A stretch of DNA of 64,000 bases from a virus. Location: the IMG/VR virus record IMGVR_UViG_3300033148_003679, positions 20,324 through 84,323 of that record; one strand, 5' to 3'. Both the position numbers and the translations under genes were made by a program. Below, in pieces: positions 8,500-15,843 of the stretch. The notes under the pieces are model-generated. The model had not been told where the DNA came from and made no database searches. It saw only the letters and a list, made by a program, of their open reading frames with translations. Position 1 is the first letter of the stretch, and each line of letters starts with the position of its first letter.

Positions 8500-8727
8500 T
8501 TAAGTAGTAAGGTGGCTATACTTATGCTTCAGCAACCACTCTTGCGAGTCGTCGATCCAAGCGTATGTCACGAATTCGCCGCTGTGATCCATAAAGGATA
8601 AAGTGTCATTATCCCCTTTGGCTGTAGTTATTAGCCGAATTGAGAAGTCGCAGGATTGATACGCCTGAATGATTATCTTCTCTGCCTTATTGTGGGTCAT
8701 TTTTGTTGGTAATTCGTGAATATCCAT
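8500..8727 (-). CDS. Hypothetical protein (75 aa)
   Basis: I choose ATG 8727 (MDIHELPTKMTHNKAEKIII) because AGAGGA lies about 10 bases upstream; a longer in-frame start at 8793 would lie in the structured leader. It is mixed alpha/beta with no recognised domain. It is the first gene after the promoter at 8898-8927 and its RNA leader hairpin. Confidence 0.6.
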   Translation of the reverse strand: MDIHELPTKMTHNKAEKIIIQAYQSCDFSIRLITTAKGDNDTLSFMDHSGEFVTYAWIDDSQEWLLKHKYSHLTT

Positions 8728-8783
8728 TTTCTGATTATTCCTCTCAAATATCGTCTTGTTTCTCTGCTCTTTTAACAAGAAAA

Positions 8784-8864
8784 ATAGTAGCAAGGCGATG
8801 CTCGATGCCGTACACAGAAAGGAGGAGGAAAGAGTAGAGGGACATCACATAACCTTGCTACTAT
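8784..8864 (-). ncRNA. Promoter-proximal long-stem leader RNA
   Basis: ATAGTAGCAAGG (8784-8795) and CCTTGCTACTAT (8853-8864) are a perfect 12-bp inverted repeat closing a 57-base loop. It starts about 25 bases after the predicted leftward transcription start (near 8891) and ends before the gene starting at 8727. The layout (promoter, short leader motif, long closing stem) resembles the rightward RNAs at 24939 and 25775. Confidence 0.5.
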
Positions 8865-8897
8865 AATTATTTCCTATGTACTACCTACGCATGATCT

Positions 8898-8927
8898 ATT
8901 ATACCATAAACAAGAGCAAAAAGTCAA
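8898..8927 (-). promoter_or_regulatory. Leftward promoter for 8.7-6 kb genes
   Basis: Minus strand TTGACT (8927-8922), an 18-base spacer ending TTTATGG, TATAAT (8903-8898). Immediately downstream is a copy of the GTAGGTAGTACAYAGG motif (8872-8893). The sequence is almost identical to the promoter at 10896-10925. Confidence 0.75.
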
Positions 8928-9095
8928 ATTACAACTATACCCGCACCCGCCACTATTACCGCTCTTTCCTGCGCACTCCTTGATAACTTCTTGCCATTGT
9001 TATCATTTGCCGCTGGGGCGAACAATCCTGTAGAAAATTTTTGGCCTATACAAAAAGCTGACAGAACAGTGAAAAAAGAGGTGGGGGTGAGTGAT

Positions 9096-9146
9096 ATACT
9101 AACCTTATACTAATTTCATACTAATTCATACTAATTTAGTATATCC
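9096..9146. repeat. ATACTAA helical-phase repeats, copy 1
   Basis: Four consecutive units beginning ATACTAA at 10-11 base spacing (ATACTAACCTT, ATACTAATTTC, ATACTAATTC, ATACTAATTTA), ending GTATATCC. Repeats one helical turn apart suggest cooperative protein binding. The 8931-9222 gap otherwise holds only a GATAAC/GTTATC hairpin near 8980-9005. Confidence 0.6.
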
Positions 9147-9222
9147 AAGTACTGCTGGCAAAACTGTCAACCATTAATATTGTCCTCTTCGGGGTGTGAC
9201 AAAAGAATAAGCAAAAGGATAA

Positions 9223-9627
9223 CTATTCGCTCCGGAACTCCAGTGTTACAATCAGTTTGCCGTATGCTCTCTCGATATTGTCGAGCCACCACTCATCTTC
9301 AAACTGTTCCATGCACTCATTGGTCTGTAAGGGATCCATGTCAGATAGAATTGAAACGACAAGCTGTGCAAATCCGCCGGACTCGGGATCTGTGATGATA
9401 TAGAGAAAGGCTTCCGATATTGAAATGTATTTGCCAGCATTCCGAAAGATGTCACCTAGTAAGACTAACAGGAACCGATTTTTTTCAATAAACGAGACTA
9501 CAGCGTCGCGTTCGCGGAATATGAAACATGTTTCAAGTGAGTCTATCGTGGATGCAGTAGCTTTTTGTCGAAGGAAATGAGGAATTGCAACATTCTTAAA
9601 GTGATAATGCCGGTTGAAAAGGAGCAT
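9223..9627 (-). CDS. Hypothetical protein flanked by ATACTAA repeats
   Basis: 134 residues, start ATG 9627 with GGCGGTAAAC upstream (weak). It is helical (FLLVLLGDIFRNAGKYISIS) with acidic C-terminal third (FEDEWWLDNIERAYGK). There is no signal peptide and no recognised domain. The same repeat family lies on both sides (9096-9146 and 9659-9698), which may mean the product binds there or that the gene is a separate module. Confidence 0.55.
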   Translation of the reverse strand: MLLFNRHYHFKNVAIPHFLRQKATASTIDSLETCFIFRERDAVVSFIEKNRFLLVLLGDIFRNAGKYISISEAFLYIITDPESGGFAQLVVSILSDMDPLQTNECMEQFEDEWWLDNIERAYGKLIVTLEFRSE

Positions 9628-9658
9628 CGAGTTTACCGCCTTTTGTTGTATTCTCTTT

Positions 9659-9698
9659 ATACTAACCTTACACTAATTCATACTAATTTAATATATCC
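9659..9698. repeat. ATACTAA repeats, copy 2
   Basis: ATACTAACCTT, ACACTAATTC, ATACTAATTTA and ATATATCC repeat the array at 9096-9146 with three units instead of four. It lies between the start of the gene ending at 9627 and the rightward promoter at 9724. Confidence 0.6.
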
Positions 9699-9723
9699 AA
9701 ACTTATTTAAACTCCTTTGTGGT

Positions 9724-9753
9724 CTGACTTTTTAATTTTGTTTATGGTATAAT
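9724..9753 (+). promoter_or_regulatory. Rightward promoter antisense to the D12 methyltransferase
   Basis: CTGACT (9724-9729), an 18-base spacer ending TTTATGG and TATAAT (9748-9753), followed by ATCATACGTAGATAGTACACAGG (motif 9758-9778). All elements match the sense promoters, yet the only gene downstream is on the opposite strand. It may make an antisense RNA against the methyltransferase mRNA. Confidence 0.6.
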
Positions 9754-9784
9754 AGATCATACGTAGATAGTACACAGGCAAATT

Positions 9785-10873
9785 TCAGGATCCCTTTTCA
9801 AGTAAAAACAGGAACTCTTTATTAGGTTTCTGTACATCTCGTAACCATTGATTAGTCCATTTCATGCCTGCCATCACATTCTTCTTGTAGTCGAGTTCCA
9901 CGACTTCCAGAACCTTGCCGTTACTTTGCAGAATATCGTTGAGTTCATTAGCTGTTGCTCGACCACCAGAACTGTAGGACAGGATGATCCACCGGGCTTG
10001 AGTTGTTTTAATCAATCTCTCGATTGCCTCGACTGCAATGAAACGCCCGCTGACGCTACGTCGAAAGTTCTCAAATACAGATACAGCCACCTTGTCCGAC
10101 GTGTCCTTGCGACGATTCGCCTTGCCGAACAAAACAGGCTTGTCGAAGAGGCAGATGCTCGTCCAGACGTGGTAGTAGGATGCATACCGGACTCGCGAAG
10201 GTGGCATCTTCTCGTTGTTCGATCCGTAGGGCGGGTCGAAGTAGGCAAGGTCTACGGACACACGTGGGACGAGATCAAAGATGTCACTTCGGAACACTTG
10301 GTGTTCTCGTGATGCCTTAAAGACATCCGGCACCTTGAGCATCAGTTCCTTGTATGAACGAGCAGACCAGTCCTTGAGATACGAAACGAAATGGCCAAGG
10401 GTATTATCCACCCGATCCAGTGCCAATATGAGACTGGTAAGAGCCACGGCCCGATCAACACCATCAAGATCGAGTGAGTCTATCTCCTGCCGGATAGCAT
10501 CCAGTTTTCGCGTATTGTGTACTTGCCAAGGTTTCTTGAGACCGTCCTGCTGGACTGCACAGCCCCCGTTGGGTTTTCCACCGTAGTGCTCTGTGAACCA
10601 ACCATCAACGGGGGATACGGCATTAAGATGAGCGATTAACTCCTGATACTGCCAGGGTTGTTTCTGATTGAGAAGATAGCAGGTGCCAAAGACTTCCGAC
10701 CAAACCGCAAGATCGTTGCACAGAACCCTATATCCAGACTTTGCTAAAGCCTGTGATACACGCGTAGTCCCAGAGAATCCATCCAGTATCGTGCGCGCAT
10801 TAACACGCTTAACAAGTTGAAGTATCTGCGGAATTAGCTTCGCTTTTGAACCTATATACTTAATACTTTCCAT
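9785..10873 (-). CDS. D12-class adenine-specific DNA methyltransferase
   Basis: Methylates adenine N6 in a short DNA site (specificity not visible). The 362 residues fit the alpha-group D12/Dam order: SAM motif near residues 29-37 (TILDGFSGTTRV), then catalytic DPPY at 213-216 (YFDPPYGSN). N-terminal SIKYIGSKAKLIPQI is typical. Start ATG 10873 lies only about 15 bases from the predicted transcription start, so the leader is very short and has only a weak AGG. GC content appears higher than in neighbouring genes. Confidence 0.92.
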   Translation of the reverse strand: MESIKYIGSKAKLIPQILQLVKRVNARTILDGFSGTTRVSQALAKSGYRVLCNDLAVWSEVFGTCYLLNQKQPWQYQELIAHLNAVSPVDGWFTEHYGGKPNGGCAVQQDGLKKPWQVHNTRKLDAIRQEIDSLDLDGVDRAVALTSLILALDRVDNTLGHFVSYLKDWSARSYKELMLKVPDVFKASREHQVFRSDIFDLVPRVSVDLAYFDPPYGSNNEKMPPSRVRYASYYHVWTSICLFDKPVLFGKANRRKDTSDKVAVSVFENFRRSVSGRFIAVEAIERLIKTTQARWIILSYSSGGRATANELNDILQSNGKVLEVVELDYKKNVMAGMKWTNQWLRDVQKPNKEFLFLLEKGS

Positions 10874-10895
10874 GTGTACTACCTGCGCATGATCT

Positions 10896-10925
10896 ATTAT
10901 ACCATAAACAGAATCAAAAAGTCAA
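10896..10925 (-). promoter_or_regulatory. Leftward promoter for the D12 methyltransferase
   Basis: Minus strand TTGACT (10925-10920), 18-base spacer ending TTTATGG, TATAAT (10901-10896), then the GCAGGTAGTACACATGG motif, which runs into the ATG at 10873. This is the first leftward promoter left of the divergent region. Confidence 0.75.
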
Positions 10926-10935
10926 AAACGCACTA

Positions 10936-11023
10936 CAAATAAAACACTGCATATAAGACACTGCATACTGTAAATAAAGCACTTTATAAACAAGGTACTA
11001 CCTGCAAATAAAGCACTATAACG
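10936..11023. repeat. AATAAAGCACT direct repeats
   Basis: Four related units (AATAAAACACTGCATA, ATAAGACACTGCATA, AATAAAGCACTTTATA, AATAAAGCACTATA) in about 90 bases at the left side of the gene-free divergent region. AT-rich direct repeats of this kind are typical of iterons or operator clusters. Confidence 0.55.
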
Positions 11024-11111
11024 CAATACGAAAAAGAATGCGGAGCGTCAAGTGGCTGGGGTTTGGGATTTGAGATGAGAATATGGGAGAGGGTGAATGG
11101 TCACCCCCCCC

Positions 11112-11533
11112 TGTCAAGAGAAAACAGGTTGACGCACCTTTTGTCAACAGATAACAGGAAACAGGTTGCACTGGTAGTTGTCAAGAGAAGGGTTTGCACT
11201 TGTTTACTAGTTTCTGGTGTATGTCAAGGGAGTGGTTTGCGCTGGGAGGGTACGAGGTTGTCAACTGTTTACATTATTCTGTTCTGGTTGTAGGTGTCAA
11301 GGAAGGAGTTGCGGTGTCTATTGCTGGTGTTTGTCAAGAGAAGAGTTTGCGTTTGTTTTAGCAGTTCTAGTAAGAGAGAGGGTTGAGCGCGGAAAGTATG
11401 AAAATGTATGTACTTGTCAAGAGAAAAGGTTGTACTGGTTGTAGTGGTGGTAGTAGTGGTTGTCAAGTATAGAGGTTGCATGCGGGTGGAACGCGGTATG
11501 GTGAGGTAGTGTCAAGAAATGAGCGTGCAATGG
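11112..11533. repeat. TGTCAAGAGAA-N-GGTTGC repeat array in the divergent region
   Basis: Ten copies of TGTCAA, most extending to TGTCAAGAGAARRGGTTTGC, start at 11112, 11142, 11179, 11222, 11259, 11295, 11332, 11415, 11461 and 11510. Several intervals are 36-37 bases. On the minus strand each reads TTGACA but lacks a matching -10 box, so they are not promoters. The whole 10874-11899 gap has no credible gene. Its position between the leftward and rightward arms makes it the best candidate for a replication origin or master control region. Confidence 0.6.
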
Positions 11534-11829
11534 CTGGTTTAGAGTGGAGCAAGTATCGTGCCGTGGCGTGAGGGACGCGAGGTTGGCGCGTAGCAGGCGA
11601 ACTCGAAAACGCTATATGATCTATCGCTGAAATCTGGTAAACTTGGGTATGATACTTGCTAGCGGCAGCAAGAAACATACCAGTCGAATCCGACCAGGGC
11701 AAGAGCACTTGAGCCGGCATAAACCGTTGATATTACTGTACTTATGGCAGAAACGCTCAAAAGGGCACGATATGCGGTATGTTTGATAGCTATGTAACTT
11801 GTTGAGTGGTAAGGACTTACAGATTCGGC

Positions 11830-11858
11830 TTGACAACGCATACAGGGCGTGGTATAAT
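11830..11858 (+). promoter_or_regulatory. First rightward promoter
   Basis: TTGACA (11830-11835), 17-base spacer, TATAAT (11853-11858) with TGG just before. It is followed 26 bases later by AAAGGAGG of the first rightward gene. Consensus-quality sigma70 promoter. Confidence 0.85.
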
Positions 11859-11899
11859 TAGGTATGATGAAGATGATGAAATGAAAGGAGGTGAGATTG

Positions 11900-12157
11900 A
11901 TGGAGAACCAAAGCGCAAAGGTAGCAAAAAGGAGAAAGATTATGATAACCACTGAGTATATTGAAGGAGTTAGTGAAAGAGTCAAGGCGTCTTATCGCAC
12001 CGCATGGAACTACTTCAGAGATATAAGAGATGACGCGACACGCGCAGAATTGAAAGCGGTGGGAACGCGGATTGACCGATACAGGGATCAGCTTGCAACG
12101 CTTGAGCATATGCGCCAAGTGAAGTTGTTGAATATGGGATCAGACAAAAGGAGGTGA
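11900..12157 (+). CDS. Small basic helical protein
   Basis: 85 residues. AAAGGAGG (11884-11891) gives ideal spacing to ATG 11900, so the GTG at 11891 is rejected. The sequence MENQSAKVAKRRKIMITTEY then a long helix (EGVSERVKASYRTAWNYFRD) suggests a small helical or coiled-coil protein. First gene of the rightward arm. Its stop overlaps the next ribosome binding site. Confidence 0.7.
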   Translation: MENQSAKVAKRRKIMITTEYIEGVSERVKASYRTAWNYFRDIRDDATRAELKAVGTRIDRYRDQLATLEHMRQVKLLNMGSDKRR

Positions 12158-12162
12158 ACGAA

Positions 12163-12414
12163 ATGAAAGACGTGAAAGAGATTAAGGTAGCGGTATGGGC
12201 AGAGCAAACGGGTTTTCGTGCAGGCACGCGATGCCTCGACACGGATCTCTATGACGACGACAACGATGATGTGAACGTCTACCGAGGCACCGCGAAAGAG
12301 CTACTTGATGTTGCAGCCGCCTACCGTCGGAACGCGGCACAGGACGCTGCTCATACCCACACGTACGAACTGCGAGTTGCACGAATTCTAGAGGAAGAAG
12401 TAGCAAATACTTGA
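12163..12414 (+). CDS. Hypothetical protein (83 aa)
   Basis: Start ATG 12163 after AAAGGAGG. Contains an acidic stretch (DTDLYDDDNDDVNVYRG) followed by a helix. No family recognised. Translationally adjacent to the first gene and probably expressed very early. Confidence 0.6.
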   Translation: MKDVKEIKVAVWAEQTGFRAGTRCLDTDLYDDDNDDVNVYRGTAKELLDVAAAYRRNAAQDAAHTHTYELRVARILEEEVANT

Positions 12415-12458
12415 AAACTCGACACTGGATCACTGGATTAGCTGGACCAGAAAGTTTA

Positions 12459-12647
12459 GATTACATTTGTAATCCAATAAGACAGTGACTATAGTTATAG
12501 TTTACAACTATGGTCATAGTTCACGACTATGATTATAGTTCATACTTGGAGAATGAAGTAAAGAGAGGACACGAAAACGTAATTTGGTTGCAGAAACGTA
12601 ATTCGATTACGAGAATGTAATCTGGTTACGAGAATGTAATCTGCGCC
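12459..12647. repeat. Two tandem 19-bp dyad arrays (operator or iteron block 1)
   Basis: After a dyad GATTACATTTGTAATC (12459-12474) come three exact-length 19-base units at 12488, 12507 and 12526, each with core ACTATRRTYATAGTT. A second array of 19-base units begins at 12579, 12598, 12617 and 12636 (partial) with core GTAATYYGRTTAC. Each core is itself a near-palindrome. The block fills the 12415-12691 gap upstream of the promoter at 12692. Confidence 0.75.
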
Positions 12648-12691
12648 TTGTGTGCCTTGTGCGTGTGCCTTGTGCTGCACGTAAACTCAAT

Positions 12692-12720
12692 TTGACAAAC
12701 AGTACTGAATGTGGTATAAT
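12692..12720 (+). promoter_or_regulatory. Rightward promoter
   Basis: TTGACA (12692-12697), 17-base spacer ending ATGTGG, TATAAT (12715-12720); extended -10. Drives the gene at 12789 and lies just downstream of the 19-bp arrays and a GTGTGCCTTGT-rich stretch. Confidence 0.85.
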
Positions 12721-12788
12721 ATATGTAAGGAAGAAGAAAAACAACCAGACGAATTAGAATGCCAAGGACAAGGAGGTGAAATAGAGAA

Positions 12789-13115
12789 ATGGATGAACAG
12801 AAAGAGAAACAAGTGTTTATGGCAGAGCCAAACACAACACCCGACCAAATTGTAAAACTGAGATACTGTGACATACCGAGTGAAGCTACTGCCGGTATAC
12901 TGTTGATCGACGACAATCAAGAACTCAGTGTCAAAGACAAGGCATTACGCACATTGAAGATTGAACGACGTGACGGTGACTCGCACCTAAAAGCGTGGAT
13001 TCGCGCAATGTGTATAGAGAACGGATTCGAGTATACCGAACCTGCGCCACGTGAAATTACAGACTCGATTCTTAATAATGCTGCTGCTAGTCGGTTTATG
13101 TTCGTCATTGCATAA
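12789..13115 (+). CDS. Hypothetical protein (108 aa)
   Basis: AAGGAGGTG precedes ATG 12789. The protein has no clear domain; the middle (LLIDDNQELSVKDKALRTLK) is helical. Expressed from its own strong promoter. Could be a regulator or host-takeover protein, but nothing in the sequence proves this. Confidence 0.65.
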   Translation: MDEQKEKQVFMAEPNTTPDQIVKLRYCDIPSEATAGILLIDDNQELSVKDKALRTLKIERRDGDSHLKAWIRAMCIENGFEYTEPAPREITDSILNNAAASRFMFVIA

Positions 13116-13152
13116 ACAAGGAATTTAGAAGTACAAGGAGGTGAATAGAGAA

Positions 13153-13350
13153 ATGAACAAAAATCAGCAACAGACAATTCAAGAAATGATAGGTCGTCGT
13201 GTTCGTGTAAACGATTATGGTGATATATATCATGGCAAAGTTTATGCAATTGTGCAAGGACCAAGCGATGAGCCTGTGGTACGTCTTCGATTGGATGACT
13301 CAAACATGAGGTTTGAAGCATTATTGAGCGAATGTGCTAGAGTAAGTTGA
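13153..13350 (+). CDS. Small protein with SH3-like pattern
   Basis: 65 residues from ATG 13153 (AAGGAGGTG upstream; GTG 13141 lies inside that site). IGRRVRVNDYGDIYHGKVYA, then DEPVVRLRLDD, resembles a small beta-barrel, as in many phage KOW/SH3-like proteins. Function unknown. Confidence 0.6.
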   Translation: MNKNQQQTIQEMIGRRVRVNDYGDIYHGKVYAIVQGPSDEPVVRLRLDDSNMRFEALLSECARVS

Positions 13351-13407
13351 CTTGTATATGTCAGATATAGACGTAAACCGTTTTACCCGTATAAGGTGAC
13401 ACAAAAA

Positions 13408-13572
13408 ATGAATAGCAACAAGCAGGATACGACAATCGAAGAGTGTATGCCACAGGACTGGGCAGAGTGTCAGTATTGCGGTACTTTGTTTCTGACAATC
13501 GACAAGGCAGACATGTTCTGCTCGGAAGATTGCGAAATCCGGCACGATTGTCTGGATGAGGACTATAGCTAA
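13408..13572 (+). CDS. Small zinc-ribbon protein A
   Basis: 54 residues starting ATG 13408 (weak AAGGTG upstream). ECQYCGTLF...MFCSEDCEIRHDC gives two CxxC/CxxxC pairs, a small treble-clef-like zinc site. It is paralogous to the next gene (KCAYCKRLF...VYCSPECEEQ). The end of the gene is tandemly duplicated as DNA: GAGGACTATAGCTAAC occurs twice between 13557 and 13589. Confidence 0.6.
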   Translation: MNSNKQDTTIEECMPQDWAECQYCGTLFLTIDKADMFCSEDCEIRHDCLDEDYS

Positions 13573-13607
13573 CGAGGACTATAGCTAACAGAGAGGAGCA
13601 CCAGAAA

Positions 13608-13805
13608 ATGGACCAGAAACAACTCCAGAAATGCGCCTATTGCAAACGATTATTTGAGCTCGACGACTGGTCGGACGTTTACTGCTCACCCGAATGCGAA
13701 GAACAGGCAGCTTTGAGCGCAACATGCGACGCAGAACTGGTTTACAATCTGATGGAGTCAATCGGTTTGAGCTATTCAGACGCAGTTTCGATCACGATAT
13801 CGTAG
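13608..13805 (+). CDS. Small zinc-ribbon protein B
   Basis: 65 residues. AGAGAGGAG precedes ATG 13608. Zinc site CAYCKRLFELDDWSDVYCSP, then EC, followed by a short helical C-terminus (ELVYNLMESIGLSYSDAVSI). Tandem paralogue of the preceding gene. Likely binds nucleic acid or protein, which is inference. Confidence 0.7.
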   Translation: MDQKQLQKCAYCKRLFELDDWSDVYCSPECEEQAALSATCDAELVYNLMESIGLSYSDAVSITIS

Positions 13806-13810
13806 CAACT

Positions 13811-13871
13811 ATTACACTTGTAATACAACAACGACTATGGTCATAGTTCACGACTATAATTATAGTTCAAC
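13811..13871. repeat. Operator or iteron block 2
   Basis: A dyad ATTACACTTGTAAT (13811-13824) followed after nine bases by two 19-base units (13834 and 13853) with ACTATGGTCATAGTT and ACTATAATTATAGTT cores. This is the same order as block 1 at 12459-12544. The rest of the 13806-14095 gap is TG-rich (several GTGTGCCTTGT) with a TTGACA near 14030 but no good -10. Confidence 0.7.
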
Positions 13872-14095
13872 CACGAAATTGTGGTTAGGGCATGTAAATG
13901 GTTGGACGTGTGTGCCTTGTATGTGGCGCACATACGTTTGTGTGTATATTTTACATGTGTATACTTTGTGTGTGCCTTGTATACAGTTCACATGTATACA
14001 GAATTGAGGTTGGAATGAACCGTGCATTCTTGACAGGTATAGTTGTGTGCGTTGTGTTGTGTGAGCGAACATGAAATTGAGAGGAGTAGCCATAA

Positions 14096-14425
14096 ATGAA
14101 GCACAAACAATACTTGAAAGTTGGCAAGATGGCAAGTGGTGAAGAAGCATGTGTTACTGTTTCACTTGTTACGTCAGCCTTGGGGGATTATTGGACAGCG
14201 CGGAGGTTGAAACGAGATCTCGACCCTGACAGTCTGTTTGGTGAAACAATTGACAAAACAGTGGACTATATTGAGTATACTCCATCTGACAGTCCGTTGC
14301 GACATCCGAAAGTTCAAGAGTTACTTGCTAGTATTGTGGATGTGGTAAGTGAAGGTTGGCAGGAGCCAAGAGCACCAGCATGGATCGCGTTTGATCTTGG
14401 CTGGACACCGAACACAGAAAGCTAA
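14096..14425 (+). CDS. Hypothetical protein (109 aa)
   Basis: Start ATG 14096 after GAGAGGAG. Soluble, mixed alpha/beta; ends with RAPAWIAFDLGWTPNTES. No domain recognised. Follows operator block 2 and precedes the clamp-like gene by 20 bases. Confidence 0.6.
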   Translation: MKHKQYLKVGKMASGEEACVTVSLVTSALGDYWTARRLKRDLDPDSLFGETIDKTVDYIEYTPSDSPLRHPKVQELLASIVDVVSEGWQEPRAPAWIAFDLGWTPNTES

Positions 14426-14445
14426 CAGAGAAGGAGATTAAGGAA

Positions 14446-15090
14446 ATGAAGGTCGTACTAACAAAAAGTCAGTTACACATTATTGGCGGTGCACTTACGG
14501 AAGGAGAACTTGTACTTAGAAACGTACACATTACTCCACAGTTTTTAGAGGTCATAAACGGAAATACATGGTCGAGAGTATACATTGACGAAGGTATGGC
14601 CCGAGCCGAAGCTGTACCTGGTGATAATGAGCCGGAAAGCATTCTTCTTTGCGTTGACGATTTGCGAGACGCGCAGAAGTTAGCAAAACAGACTGGTAAA
14701 GTTCAACGGGTTGTAGTGATCACGGCAACAGAACATGACAAACCTGTTGAGATCTCGATTGTCGAGATTAGTAGTGGAGTTGTTTTATCTCTTGAAACGG
14801 TCGAAGAGTTTGGCAAAGTAAAGTCTCGGTCAATAGTTGATGTACCGGTTGGATCGTACCCCGATATTGTCAAAAGTTATCCACTTGACTATGACGATAG
14901 AGATTTTGCAATTGCACGTCTTGACGCTGGTTTGTTGATCAATTTACTTTGCTCAACGCAAGCTAAGCATATAGATTTTATGATCCGGGCTAATCCTGTT
15001 GAGAGAAATAGTGTTATACGGATTCGCAATCGCAATGTCAATACTAATGACCCGAGATTTGAAGCTATACTTATGCCGGTCAGGACTTGA
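14446..15090 (+). CDS. Possible sliding-clamp-like protein
   Basis: 214 residues, ATG 14446 after AAGGAG. The C-terminal third (LLINLLCSTQAKHIDFMIRA, then FEAILMPVRT) has the pattern that closes DnaN-type beta-clamp domains: a helix, beta strands and a terminal a.iMP.R. The N-terminus also has hairpin-rich beta character. At about 210 residues it is shorter than DnaN (about 370), but phage clamps can be short. The assignment rests on this pattern only. A replication clamp would fit an early-gene position. Confidence 0.35.
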   Translation: MKVVLTKSQLHIIGGALTEGELVLRNVHITPQFLEVINGNTWSRVYIDEGMARAEAVPGDNEPESILLCVDDLRDAQKLAKQTGKVQRVVVITATEHDKPVEISIVEISSGVVLSLETVEEFGKVKSRSIVDVPVGSYPDIVKSYPLDYDDRDFAIARLDAGLLINLLCSTQAKHIDFMIRANPVERNSVIRIRNRNVNTNDPRFEAILMPVRT

Positions 15091-15125
15091 TTAAAGCGCG
15101 AAAAGTGAAAGGAGAATTTGAGATA

Positions 15126-15344
15126 ATGGCAACAGAGAAGATTGAGCGCAAGTCTACAGAACTAGTCCAGAGCGGAGAAACTTATATAAGGAAACATATA
15201 GCACATAAACTGCTAGTGTTGTGTGCTTTTTGCCATGAACCGTTGGAATGGACACAAGGTGATTTTTGGTATTTGTCGCCGGACGATAGCGTGAGGTGTC
15301 CTGTGTGTGGAAACAGGATCCCTGTTCGCGAGTTGCAGTGGTAG
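15126..15344 (+). CDS. Zinc-ribbon protein
   Basis: 72 residues from ATG 15126 (GAAAGGAG upstream). CAFCHEPLEW...VRCPVCGNRI is a two-CxxC zinc ribbon in the C-terminal half. One of more than a dozen such small proteins in the rightward arm. Function unknown. Confidence 0.65.
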   Translation: MATEKIERKSTELVQSGETYIRKHIAHKLLVLCAFCHEPLEWTQGDFWYLSPDDSVRCPVCGNRIPVRELQW

Positions 15345-15384
15345 AACGTTAGCAGGCAGATTGCTGACAAAAGGAGACAGGACA

Positions 15385-15843
15385 ATGGAAGCATTTAGAA
15401 AGGTGGTACGTATTGGAACGAGTGAAACATATGGCGGTAGACGGTACTCTGTATATTGTAAGATCGAATATGATGAGAACGGTAGATTTACAATATCCGG
15501 GGTTGAGGGTCCGCTTGCAAACGGAAGATGGCTGGGTGGTTGTGGTCAGATTAACGCGCACGATTGGAATATAGTCAAATATGCTCCGGGCTGGAATGAA
15601 TCGAAAGAAATGGAGTTCCGTAAAATATGGGAAAGATGGCATCTCAACGATTTGACACTCATGTGTGAACATCAACGCGCACGCGGTGAGACTTACCCAA
15701 CGCATCCGAATGCCATATGCCCTGAATGCGGGTATGCACCCGGTACCCAATCGTTGTTTGAAGATGTACCTGACAATGTGCTGCGGTGGTTGCAGGATTT
15801 GCCAGACGCTGATCGTGTCCCTGCCTGGGTGTCATTGACATGA
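15385..15843 (+). CDS. Conserved phage protein with CxxC pair
   Basis: 152 residues; AAAAGGAG supports ATG 15385 over the upstream in-frame ATG at 15307. The N-terminus (YGGRRYSVYCKIEYDENGRF) is a beta domain. The C-terminal WHLNDLTLMCEHQRARGETY and AICPECGYAPGTQ match a protein I recognise in many phage genomes without a known function. Zinc binding by the CEHQ/CPECG residues is likely. Confidence 0.75.
   Translation: MEAFRKVVRIGTSETYGGRRYSVYCKIEYDENGRFTISGVEGPLANGRWLGGCGQINAHDWNIVKYAPGWNESKEMEFRKIWERWHLNDLTLMCEHQRARGETYPTHPNAICPECGYAPGTQSLFEDVPDNVLRWLQDLPDADRVPAWVSLT

Noticed and set aside
11112-11533. TGTCAAGAGAA repeats considered as a CRISPR array
   Set aside because: Repeats are short, degenerate and unevenly spaced (30-83 bases), with no leader or cas genes; the Cas4-like protein elsewhere belongs to a recombination block.
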